Assembly: GCA_032164245.1 (NCBI GenBank)
Contig: JAVMKO010000005.1
Span: 40,390,133 to 40,454,132, forward strand
Source of the DNA: Sternotherus odoratus
Lineage: Eukaryota > Chordata > Testudines > Kinosternidae
Direction: 5' to 3'
Length of the DNA stretch: 64,000 nucleotides
Part shown: positions 34,331 to 46,100 of the stretch, in pieces
Layout: every line of letters starts with the position of its first letter
Numbering within the stretch: the first letter of the stretch is position 1
Notes under the pieces: model-generated
The model's input: only the letters and a program-made list of their open reading frames with translations
What the model was told of the DNA's origin: nothing
Database searches by the model: none
Program-made: the position numbers and the translations under genes

Positions 34331-35901
34331 GGGGGGAAAAAAAGGGATAGGTCATGCATTAAGCCTGGCAAGACTCAGGAGCATTCTGCTCTATGGGTGT
34401 CGCTGTATGGTCCCTACACAGCTGCGTAGGACTACGGCTATACAGTACAGCCACGTGCTTCTGGAGTCCTGTGAATTTTGTATTCACGGAGTATGTAGGT
34501 TCAAGTCTTCATTGCCCATTAGTGGGGATATTGTCACGAGAGACTGAGCCGTGCAATCTCTGCCTGGAATTCTTCTGCCCTGCCGTATGTCCTTCCTGTT
34601 TGGTCCTTGTTTTCTGTATCCTGCTCTTGGCTTACATTACTTGGACACCTGGAATAAATAGGGTGATTCTTCCCACCCAGATTCCCCTTTGGTTTGGGGT
34701 CTGTTGCTGGCATTGGGTTTTTTTGCACCAGGATATGCAAATGAAGCTTACGTGGAGAAGTGCAACGGTGCTTGCCGTTTGGCTGGGTGGATTCACTTTC
34801 TCTCTTGGTCCCAAGGGAGAGGTTGTGTTTGAGCCGCTTTTTCTGCCCCTTTCCCAGAATAGGGGGGCAAAAAAGATCTACCCATAAATCCCTTTACTTT
34901 AGATTTTGAAGATGACCTGCCCCATGTAGATTTGTACCAAGGGGCTGTCTCTTTCAGATGCTTGTTGCATAGGTCACACTTGTTGTGTCAGTACCTCCTC
35001 GTAACCCCATTGCGCTGCCTTTTGCCGCATTGCAGCTGGATGCTGAGTGAAGTCTGGAGGTTTAACTCGGGGGGGGTTGAGGATGAAATCCCCATTGATG
35101 TCAGCTGGGCCGGGGCTGTCTGGGTTTGACTGGGTGTGGTTCAGTCGGGGTGTGCACCTGTGCCATTAGATCACCAGACTGGGCTCAAATGTACGGGGGA
35201 CATTTCAATACGGATCCAGCAAAACTGGTTCCTCTCTGGCTGTGCTGAGCGCTGGGCTTGAGAGACATCCTGGTTTGATCGTTCAGAACGCCAGACCATT
35301 TGCCCACAATGGCCAGGTGAGCGGTGCTAGAAACGGGATTGACCAGATCTGCGTTTAAACAGAGTTAGAGGGGTTCGGACAGGGTTCCCGCTCCAGTGCC
35401 CACAGGGCCTTCCCTTAAGCAGAGATCTCACATCAACGAATCAGAGCATCTGATCACCACCTCTCTCCCAAGGAGTAAGGACCCACCCATGCTACAAATA
35501 TAGCCGAATCAGGGACCTGGTTACAGTCAGGTTTTTGCTGCCCCTCCTCTCTCTCTGGTTGGATAGTCCCCTGGGGTGGGGTGGGGTGGGGGAGAGGAAG
35601 GGCAATGCCTGGGATGCTGTCCAGGACTTAGGCTCTGCAGGAGAGTGCTGGAAACACACATTCACCAGCCTGCCCCAGAGGGCAGCCGGCTAAACTCCTC
35701 CTGGCAGCCCGCTCCCTGGGCTGGCAACCACGGTCAGATTACAAGTTGTTTCAGCTGGACGTATCCACTTCCCCACACTGGGCACTAGACGGGTATTTCA
35801 TTCGTTGAGCTAGTCTCTGGCAGTGTGTGTCTGGGAGAGACAGAGTGCTCTGCATGGAGCAAGGACTCTAACCTCTAAATTCTAACCAGACATCCTTTGA
35901 T

Positions 35902-36283
35902 GGTCAGTGCATAGGCGCCGACTCCATGGGTGCTCCGGGGCTGGAGCACCCACGGGGAAAAATGGGTGGGAGCCAAGCTCCCCACCCCTCCCCCAGCTCA
36001 CCTCTGCTATGTCTCCTCCCCTGAGTGTGCCGGGTACCCGCTTCTCCCCCAGGTCCCAGCGCTTGCCGCTGCAAAACAGCTGTTTCGCAGCAACAAGCGC
36101 TGGGAGGGAGGGGGAAGGCGGGGGAATGTGGCACGCTTGGGAAAGAAGCGAGGCTGGGGTGGGGATTTGGGGAAGGAATTGGAATGGGGGTGGAACGGGA
36201 GGGAGCAGAGCAGGGGTGGAGGCAGGGCGGGAAGGGTCAATTACCCACCAGTGCTAGGAAAAGTTGGCCCCTATGGGTCAGTG
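35902..36283. mobile_element. hAT-type MITE with perfect 8-bp target duplication
   Basis: The element spans 35910-36275 (366 bp). The ends are CATAGGCGCCGACT and AGTTGGCCCCTATG, a 14-bp terminal inverted repeat with two mismatches. GGTCAGTG occurs at 35902-35909 and at 36276-36283. The 8-bp duplication supports hAT. It is noncoding and lies in the PARP3 5' intron. Confidence 0.85.
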
Positions 36284-36799
36284 GTATCCCCCTCTTCCTC
36301 TTCGGTGGCTCCCTCTTCCTCTTCAGTTGCCTCTGCCACTTCCTCGTCTTTCCTCAACCACTTCAGCGCTGTGTGGTCCTCGCTAGTCACATCCCATCTG
36401 ACCCAGCCCCGGGCCTTGGACTGAAAGTTCTTTGGGATGGGGGCTGGGGCGTGGCTTGTTCCTCGGATGCTCAGCACACTTCCGAGTGCTCCGAAATGAA
36501 CGGTGGCAACTGGGGGGAGGGGGGGGGGGCTTGCACTCTCTTGGTGTGCCGTGGGCTGGGGTGGGAAGAGGAGGCAGGTTCTGCTAAGCAGATACGGGGA
36601 GTTGTCCCATGAGGGCTCCAGTGGAAGGGCTGGGGAAAGCCACGGTGTAGTCCAGCTGGGCTAGCACTAGAAACATGAGGGCGCCTAGGCTTGGGATGTT
36701 TCCATGGCAGCTTTTACAGACTATGACAGAGTATCTTGTATCTTAGAATCTCCATGCACTCAACACACACTAGTGAGATGAAGCCTCACGCATCCCCTC

Positions 36800-36962
36800 T
36801 TTGAGCTGGGGAGCGATTATTATCCCCACTTTATGGGTAGGGAAACTGAGGCACAGAGGCGTGTGACGTGACTGGCACCAGCTCACACACCAAGTCAGTG
36901 GCAAGGCTGGGAGCAGAACCCAGGTCTCCAGGTGCCATAAGCACAAGACTAGCCGTCCTCCC
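36800..36962 (-). repeat. MIR-like SINE
   Basis: Landmarks on the + strand: attattatccccactttatg, ggaaactgaggcacagagg, ggcaaggctgggagcagaac, ccaggtctccagg and caagactagccgtcc. It is a well-preserved reverse MIR. Confidence 0.8.
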
Positions 36963-37149
36963 TGGATCCAGTCCTGAAGAGCTCTTGGTGTTCACCCACT
37001 GCTAGTGTAATCCTGGGAATTGAGCAGGCTGCTGGCCTGCAGCAGGGAGCGGCCCCCTCACCCTCCATCTGGCCTCTGCAGGACCTAAGTGACCCTCATG
37101 GAGGCCCTAATTCTTATCACAGCAGGGTGACTGTCGCTGCGGGGGAGCA

Positions 37150-40100
37150 ATGGCCCCCAAACGCAAGGCGCCTGCCAAGGCCCGGGCCCAGGCCCAGGGC
37201 AAGAAGGTGAAGCAGGAGCCGGAGGAGGACAGCGTCCGCACCACCATGGAGGCGCTGAAGACCGCTCCCAAGGAGAAGCTCAAAGCCAGGATCGACTCTG
37301 CCTGCCAGCTGAGCAATGGCAGCGATGCCCAGGTACGGGTGAGGCCCAGGCAGCAGGGTCCCCTGGGGAGGGAGGAGACCCCTTCCCACATCACCCAGGG
37401 CTGGCCTTAGTGAAAATGGTGCCCCGGGAGAACTTGTATTTTGGTTCGTCTGCCTTCCAACCACTATCCCTGGCTCCTATGTCCCCTCCTCCCCATCACC
37501 TCCGGGCCATTACCCATACTTCATATGGAATGTCCACAGGAAAGTCCATTCAACGTGGATGGGCGTCTCCCATGGTCCACTGTGAGTTAAGCATCCCTTG
37601 ATGAGCCACTTTGACTAAAACAACCAGGAGTCCTTGTGGCACCTTAGAGACTCTCACATTTATTTGGGCATAAGCTTTGATAGGCTAAAAAACCCACTTC
37701 ATCAGATGCATGGAGTGGAAAATACAGTAGAGAGGTACGAGAAGATGGGAGTGCCCACACCAACTGACCCTCTCCCCCCCTCTCCCCCACCGGCTACAGT
37801 GCCCTGGGCATGGGTCCTGTTTGTCCTGCCCAGCCCCAAGGCTAAATGCTGGCGCTCGGAGAGCCCTGGGGGAGAAGAGAGTTCGTGGGTTGCAACAGAG
37901 CTGCAAGGACTCTGGGAGCAGTTAAGCGCTCTAGCCTCCCAGCGCTAGGCAGAGCTGAAAGAGACCTCTCCCCACCAGAACCTGTCCTTAACGCTGCTCC
38001 ACGGGACAGTCCCGGGGATCCCAGTCTGAGTCCGGCGCAGGCCGTCCCGGAGCAGTCGTGTAGCCGTCCCTGCTCGAGGGGACGCTCGCGTTCACTGCTC
38101 CCCTGTGGTCCGTTGGGCAGATCCACGAGGATTACGACTGCATGTTGAACCAGACCAACATCGGGAACAACAACAACAAGTTCTACCTCATCCAGCTCAT
38201 CGCTCAGAACGGCAGCTACAGCTGCTGGAACCGCTGGGGTCGCGTGGTGAGTGTCCTGCACCCGGCCCAGCAACTGCCACAGCTGGGCCAGTGCCTCCCT
38301 CTGCCAGCCACCAGGGGGCGTCGTTATGGGAGCTGCCTCTGCTGCCCCGAGGCAAAGGCCCAGCCACAGCCTCCCATCCTAGGGCACATGGCAGTAAGCT
38401 AAATCCAGGGCAGTTAGACACGGCACCTGCACTACCCTCCTGTGCAGAAGCTGGGCGTTTAAACTGCATTCTTGCATTATGGCCCCCCTTCAAACTCCGG
38501 CTCTCCCTTGATCGTTTGCTTGCAGCGTTCATTTGCTGTGGGTCCCATCATATCCAAGTGGAAGCTGGTCCTGGAGCCGGGAGCTGACCGATGAGTCCCC
38601 CCCCCCCATTCCCCTGTGCTAAGTGGAAGTGCAGTTTAGTGTCTGGGTTTTGTCGTCCACCCCCTGGAAGCTCTGGTCTGAAGGCTGCTCCTTGGGAAGC
38701 CCACACTGAGCAGCGCTGAGTCATAAATCATGACTCACCCTTTCCTCTTGTTGTTTGCTCCCCTCCTGTCTCTACAGCCCATGGGATCTTCCATCCCCCT
38801 GAGGGGTCACGCCCTCTGCCACCCCTCACCCCCCAGATCATGCTTACCATCCCCCCTCCCAGCACACCTGGGTCCCACGCTCCCATCTCCCGCCCAAAGC
38901 ACAGACCCACACGCTCTTATTTTCCCCCTGCCCCATCCCCTTGGGTACTGGAGGTGGCAGACCCCACAAAAGTCTCCTTGGGGAGGGCACAGCACACCCT
39001 TCCCACTCCCTCTGGACAGGCCAGGGAAAGGGGGGCTGAAGCCACCAGGCATGTCCCCACAAGAGGGGCTGATGGGGGAGGGGTGTCTGGCTCCCACTCC
39101 AGGAGGAACCTCTCAAGCTATGAGCTCTGTAGGGGCTGTCTTTGTATGCAATGCCCAGCACATTGCGGGATGGACACTGTCATGTAAACAGTGATTTACA
39201 TTGGCTGCCATGCTGAGATTCCCTCCCTGGCCACTAGGTGTCAGTCTCAACCCCGCTTCCTGGGGTTCTAGGAGCTCCCCTTGCTGATGTCAATGCCATG
39301 GGGAGACAGTCCCGGTTAGCACCAGGGCTGTTCGGCTCAGCGCCCTGAGCCCTGGTGACTCAGATCCCTGCTAGATGCTCCTAGGGAGGCCGAGCCTCGC
39401 TGCTCGCAAACTCCTGAGCCAGGCAAGGGAGAGCTCAACCCAGCGCCTCGCTGACAAGGTCCCAGGAGCTCTAGGGCTGTCCCTGGCCTCATTTGCTTTA
39501 CACGGTGCCGGTTGCAGCTGGTGTAGCTTTAATTTCCAGAAAAACAAGACTCTGGTAGCCTATAGTGACAGTGGGACAGACAGGGCAACTTCCTGCCCTC
39601 TCTGGGAGACCAGCTGGTATTAGGTGTAGGCCAGGTTTGTGGATCATTGTGGGCCAGGAGCTGTATACGCTTCATGGGAAGAGGGTTACCACAGCCCCTC
39701 CAGGAAGTGAAAACAGTATGGGATAATTAGGGCAAATCCCTCGGGTCATAACGCCTCCAGAGAGGTACTCACCTCCTGGGGACGCTCAGATATACTGGTT
39801 CAAACTGGATTCTTCAGAGACCAACCGACAAAGAAAGGGCTTGAGGATAAGTAGCCTGAGCCTAAACTGATTTAGGGCCTTCATCCTGGTTCTGGATCTT
39901 AGACGGCTTAATGTGTAACTGTGGGGAAAAGCCAATTGTGGGTTTACAAGAAACTTACCAGTGCCTGGGGAGTGGTCCGTGGTAAGCTTCTAGCCTGTGA
40001 GTGGGATCACCGATTGGCTTAATTCATTCTCTCTGGAGTACTTTTACCCTGAGAATAAATGTGCTTGCTTAGGAGTTGCGGTGTGGTAAGGCACAGCCGC

Positions 40101-43100
40101 GGCTGATGCACTGATCAGAGCTTTTGGAGAGAGAGCAAAGTGCCGGCACAGGCCTGCTGAGAAGTCTGGCTTGCTGGGGCTATTCCCGTGTCAATCAGGG
40201 AGCTGTGCAGCTTTAAAACCCCCGGTCATGAGAGAGGGTCTCCGCCCAAGAGAGGTGGTGGCTGATGGCCTCTTGGTGGCCCACGGGCGGGGGGATACAC
40301 ATACATTTGCCCTGAAAATGTGACAAATGGTTGAGCTGAAGTACTAGGAAGAAGATCACCTGATGGGCTGATGCTCTGGGGCAGAGTTAGGGTTGTCCGG
40401 CTGGGCGGTTCCACACATCACATCATTTGAAGCATTTTTCAAATAGGAAATGCGCTTTGCACGGACAGGTTTTTCCAGGGTTTAGGTTTGGTTTTGTCTT
40501 TTAAACCGCACTGGCAGTGTTCTTTAAAGGCACTTTCTAAAAGGGTGCGTTGAACATCCGCTTAGCCCTGACTCCAGCCTAACAAAGGTTTTTAGCTGGG
40601 AATTCCCTCGTACTTCAAATGCCTTTTCCATACCTTGCTCCATGACGAGGACTCTAGCAGAATTTGCAAGGATGGGCCCCAAGAACCCCCCCTCCCCCCC
40701 TCCCGGACATCTGGGTTCCTTCCCCACCCTTCCTAGACCGTCCCATGGAATCAAGCCCAGATAAGAGCCATCTGCTCCCGACATGGTTCTCTTGCCTGCT
40801 GCTTTCCTCTTTGTGGCTATTCTTGCAGGGGCCATGGGGACTTGGTAAATCAGGGCAAACCACTGTTCAGTTAACACTTCTTCCCGTATATTGCCCCGGG
40901 CAAAAAAGTAGCCGAGAACATTGTATTTCGGCAGGAAAATCCACCTCTGTCTGTAATGTCCCTCGTCTGACTTACCCAGGCCAGCCAGAAGAACCCTACC
41001 CTGGGATTGGAATAGGAGTGTGATATTTTGGGTGGCTTGGCAAAGCTGAGCATGAAGAAGAGTCAGTCGGGCTTAGCTGGGGAGCGAGTTAATTGGATTC
41101 ATGTCCCAAGAGGATACATGCAGCCTGTGGAGAGTACCCAGCATGCAGTGCAGCCTTGTTGCCTTTATCAAATGGAGAATTGCATGCTGGGGCCTGTAGT
41201 CTCCCCAGGCTGCACCTGTGTGAAGGTGCTCGCAGCTGCACTGTAGAGGCCAGCTGCAACCCGGTTCAAGGGGAGGCTGAGTTGAAGGGGGAGGTGACCA
41301 GCGAGCACAGGAACAGGGCACTGAGCCTGACCCTGCCGCGGGTTTCTTCCCTTCCTAGGGGGAGGTGGGGCAGTCGAAGCTCAGCCCCTTCCCTTCCCTG
41401 GAAGCCGCCAAGAAGGACTTTGAGAAGAAGTTCCGGGAGAAGACCAAGAACAGCTGGGCTGAGCGGGAGAATTTCGTGGCCCACCCCGGAAAGTACACCC
41501 TGATCGAGGTGCAGCATGGGGCTGGGGAGGAGCAGGAGGTGACCGTGAAGGTGAGTGACTGGCGGGGGGGGGGGGGGGAATAAGCCAGGCTGTCCTCACA
41601 TGGAGCCAGGGAAACAGGAACCTGCCTGAGGCAGCTAGGGAGATATGTGCCATGAGGCTGGCACAGCCCCATTTGGAGACTCAGGGGAGCAGGGAAGGCA
41701 GCCGCCCCCGCCTGCACTGTTGCAATGCAAGGGCCATGTCCTGAACTCCTGACTGGGGTACATGTCCTGTTCCTGCCCAAGAGTGATGGGAGCTGGTGGG
41801 AGCTTTGCTTCCATGAGGAGTGAGCGAGGATCTCGGGGTTTGCCCCACCAGTGGCAAAGTGTCACATCCTGCTTCAGGTGACCGTCCCAGTTCACCCCCT
41901 CAGGGCAGCTCCGTGCTGGAGACAACCCCCCATGGGGAGGGGCAGCCAGGCAGGACTGGGGGATCCATTGCTGGCTCTGGGGGGCTTTTTCCCTGCAGCT
42001 GGCCTGGTGGCTGGCACGGCAGCATTTGCCTCTTGGGTTGCCCCATGGGGTGGATGGGAATGTCCTACGGAGGGGGAGCCCCTCTGCCTATCTGAGCTAG
42101 AGCTCTCCTCTCCCCTCCCCCAGGTGGACAGCGTGGATGGAGGGAAGCGCTCCAAGCAGAGGACGCTGCCCTGCAGATTGGACAAGGCCACACAGGAGCT
42201 GGTCTCGCTCATCTTCAGCAACGACATGTTCAAAGAGGCCATGCAGACCATGAATCTCGGTACAGCGAGGAGCAGGGCCCTTGGGGGGGAGGGGAGGGAC
42301 GCAGCGCAGACCCCTCCCCGCACCATCGGCCCCACGGCCCTGCTCAGTGTTTCCGTTAGCTGTCTCCAGGGCCTGGTCAAAGGGGCCAGGCCATGCTGCT
42401 CTAGGGCAGTGGTTTTCAAACTGCAGGTCGTGACCCAGCTCTGGGTCATGGGGGCTCCGGTCAGCACTGCCGACCGGACTCTTAAAAACCCCGTTGTTGG
42501 TGCCGCCCAGCTAAGACAGGCTAGTCCCTACCTGTTCGGACACCACGGCGCGCACCAGAAGCAGCCAGCAGCAGATCCGGCTCCTAGATGTGGGGGTGGG
42601 AGGTGGAATGGGAACTGAGGCAAGGCCTGCGGGTGAGAGCCGCACGGAGTCGCCTAGGAGCTGGACTTACCGCTGGCCGCTTCCAGGTTACAGCATGGTC
42701 CGTGGTGCCAGGACGGGCAGGAAGCCTGCCTTAGCACACCTGCTGCGCTACTGACCGGGAGCCGGCCAAGGGAAGCCCGTGCCCCAATCCCCAGCCCTGA
42801 GCCCCCTCGCTGCACCCCAAACCCCTCATCCCTGGCCCCACCCCGGAGCCCTGGCCTGGGGGATGGGGGAGAGGGTATGAGCCCAGGGGTCTGTGTGAGG
42901 GATTGCCCTGGGGCCCCTGAGGAGGAGTCGTCATGCTCAGGTCTGAGGGGGAGATGCAGGTGCCCCTGCCGGCCACTAGCTGAGCCCTCGATTGCTCGTC
43001 TCCCCTCCCCGGGCCTGCCTGCCTCAGACGTGAAGAAGATGCCGCTGGGGAAGCTGAGCAAGCAGCAGATCGCCAAGGGCTTCGAGGCCCTGGAGGCCAT

Positions 43101-46100
43101 TGAGACGGCTCTGCAGGGGCAGCCGCTGCCTGGCAAGCAGCTGGAGGAGTTGTCGTCCCGCTTCTACACCATCATCCCCCACAGCTTCGGCCGCGCCAGG
43201 CCCCCCGCCATCAACACGCAGGAGATCGTCCAGGCCAAGAAGGACATGCTGCTGGTAAGGGCCCTGCCTGTGGCGGTTGGGTTGGGTCTGCACCAGGCGG
43301 GCTCTTCCTGGACTCCCCCAGTGCCAGGGCCGGCCTCCCTTCCTCGCAGCTTTCCTGCTGCCTGCCCAGTCTCCCAGTGGGGAATGTTCTCCCTCCCCCT
43401 CGCCCCGGGCTGAGGCCGTCTGGATTCCCCCAGGGCCAGCAGCGCAGCGCTACCTCCTGGCTGGGGGAAGGAGTCTCCGCTCCAGGACCGAGCTTGGGGA
43501 AGCTACCACCTTCACCCCCACTGTTGCCTTAGCGGTGAGGCGGGAGGGTGCTGTGCCATTTGCTTCCTTGGTTCTAGAAAGGGGCCGGAGAGCCCTGTGA
43601 GAGGGGGAAGAGGCCTGGCCCTGCACAGGGATATAGCCTCCCGGAGTCTGCGGTGTCTCCTTGTTGGCGTGTCCAGCGCTCCCCCGGGAGCCCAGCAGGG
43701 TAAGGGTTACAGTGCTGCCCACCACTGCCCCAGCAGGGTGGCCCACTGAAGAGCGTGTGAAGAGCGTTTGGGGAGCCTTGGGGCAGGAGAGGGCAGGCTG
43801 AGGCCGTGCTGTGAAGGGCAGCGGGGCCTTGGAACCTCTTTTGGGGTCACGCCCACCCTTGGCCAAACCGTCTCCAGACAGGACCGGGAAGGAGCCTCCA
43901 GGCTACTAAGAGGTTAAAGTGGCCCACCCTCGCCATCAGCCTGGCCTCTGCCTTGTTAGGTGCTGGCTGACATTGAGCTGGCCCAGAGCCTGCAGGCGCA
44001 GAAGAAGGAGGAGGAGGAAGAGGAGGTGAAGGTGGAGGAAGTGCCTCACCCGCTGGACAAGGACTATGAGCTTCTGAAGTGTGAGCTCACCCTGGTGGAC
44101 CCGGCATCAGAGGATTACCAGGTCTGGAGGGGCTGGCGCACACCAAGTGTCCTGGTGGAGGCAGGGGAGCGATGTGGGGGTCACTAGTCCAGTGTGACGG
44201 GCTGTGGGGGGTCACTTCTCTGAGGGAATGCCTGGGGACGTGGGGTCCTTCCTTCGGCACTTCTGGCTTGGTCGGTACAGTGCCAGCCTCACCTCCTGCA
44301 TGGCACTTGTCTGGTGTGGAAAGGAAGCTGCTTCCTCCAGGGGCCCAGCTGCCAGGCGGGACGTGTGCACCCCCCCCCCCCCTCACGGCTACATCAGCAC
44401 CCATGGGCTCTCCAGGCTGGGATGAGAGCCATTGAGACCCAGGGAGGCGCTTGGTGTAGGTGAATTGGCCTTTCTCCTCAGGGGTAAGGCCCTCCAGGGC
44501 ACTGAGGGGTTCTGCTAGTGGAGCTGACAAGGCTGGGGGACGAGCCCAGGCCTGGTGACCTTGTGTGTCTGAGCTGGAGTTGCTGGAGGTGTCGGGAAGG
44601 GGGTGGGTTCTGGGCGTGGAGGGAGCGAACATGTTCAGGTGTCATCAAGCCGGAGGCTTCTCCAGCACCAAGCAGAGAAACCTGATCCTGTGGGACAGGC
44701 CCCAACCCCATTGCCCCATGTGTGGACCTCTGTGATAGCCAGGGCAGGAGGGACAGGTGTCAGCACTGAGAGGGTGAGCAGAGGACTGCTCTTGCCTGGT
44801 CTTGACCCAGGTGCCCCCCGATCACTCTGGTGTCCCCCACAGGTGATCCAGACCTATGTAGAGAAGACCGGGTCAAGCTACCGGAAGGTCAAGATCCTGA
44901 ACATCTGGAAGGTGAAGAGGGAGGGAGAGGTGAGAGCTAGTGTCGTGCTGCTCGCGGGAGCCTATGTCCAGGGATGCTGACTCGCTGGCCAGGTGGGGGA
45001 GAGTTCAGCTCCCACTGGGCACAAACAACTGCTGTGTGCGGTGCCCGGCTCAGCATCAGGTCCCAGGAGCCGGCGGTGCCCTGGCCGTGCAGCCATTAGG
45101 GTGACCAGATGTCCTGATTTTATAGGGACAATCCCAATTTCTGGGTCTTTTTCTTCTATAGGCTCCTCTTACCCCCTCACTCCCATCCTGATTTTTCACA
45201 CTTGCACTCTGGTCACTCTAAAATGGCAACACAGGCTCAGCCCCAGCAGCTTCCAGCTACTCTGCCTATGTCCAGCTCTGAGCATTTAACTGTGCTCAGG
45301 GCAGGTCTCATTGGCTGGCACCCAGGGGTGCAGCGGAAGGAGTCCAGCCTGTGCCGGGGCTGTCAGCATGGCCGATGTCAGCAGCTTGGAACTGGTATGG
45401 ACAACGGGCGAAGGTTTGTGTGTAGACAGGGCCTCTGGCAGCCTGGGCAGAGCCCCGCAGTGGGGGAAGCGGATACTGCTCTCGCTGCTGCCCTGTTGGC
45501 CCCAGGGCTGTGGATCCAGCCCCTTCCCCCAGTGCTGATTCCTTTGCGTCAGTGAGGTTATGGGGGGGTGTCGGCCAGGGGCGCGAAGCCCCCTGCTCTT
45601 TCCGGAGCTGAGGTCTGCCCCTGTCTGGCTCCGCAGGGCGAGCGCTTCAAGGCTCACGACCACCTGGAGAACCGGCGCCTGCTGTGGCATGGCACCAACG
45701 TGGCTGTCGTCGCCGCCATCCTCAAGAGCGGCCTGCGCATCATGCCGCACTCCGGCGGGCGCGTGGGCAAGGGGCTTTACTTTGCCTCCGAGAACAGCAA
45801 GTCGATGGGATACGGTAAGGCACACAGCTGTTCAGCCACCTCTCTCTGATCCCCTCCAGGCAAGGGGAGACGCTGGCAGCCTCTGCAGGGCGAGTATCCG
45901 TCTGCGGGCGGCGGGAAGCCTCTGGCGTTACGTTCTCAGAGCCCCCGTTCCCTCTCCTGCCCCAGACCCGCAGCCTCCGGGACGGTGCAGCCCGGCTGGC
46001 AGTGCCAGGGTGGTGGGATGCCACGGATGGCGGTTCAAGCCAGAGGTTAGACTAAGGGAGAGTGAAGTGGGGAGAGCATCTCCCCCCTCCCAGGGCAGAG

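Larger units (their letters stand above)
31575..37122. other. PARP3 5' intron, no coding exon recognised
   Basis: Intron inferred between the noncoding first exon and the start-codon exon. It contains the minisatellite, a Harbinger-like element (33632-34327), a hAT element (35910-36275) and a MIR (36800-36960). About 32100-33600 and 34330-35900 show no repeat I recognise and no convincing reading frame. Confidence 0.55.

Noticed and set aside
41851..42618. A 255-residue open frame through PARP3 exon 4
   Set aside because: Only 42124-42259 is coding; the rest is read-through into introns, as shown by the ccccag acceptor and gtacag donor and by homology.
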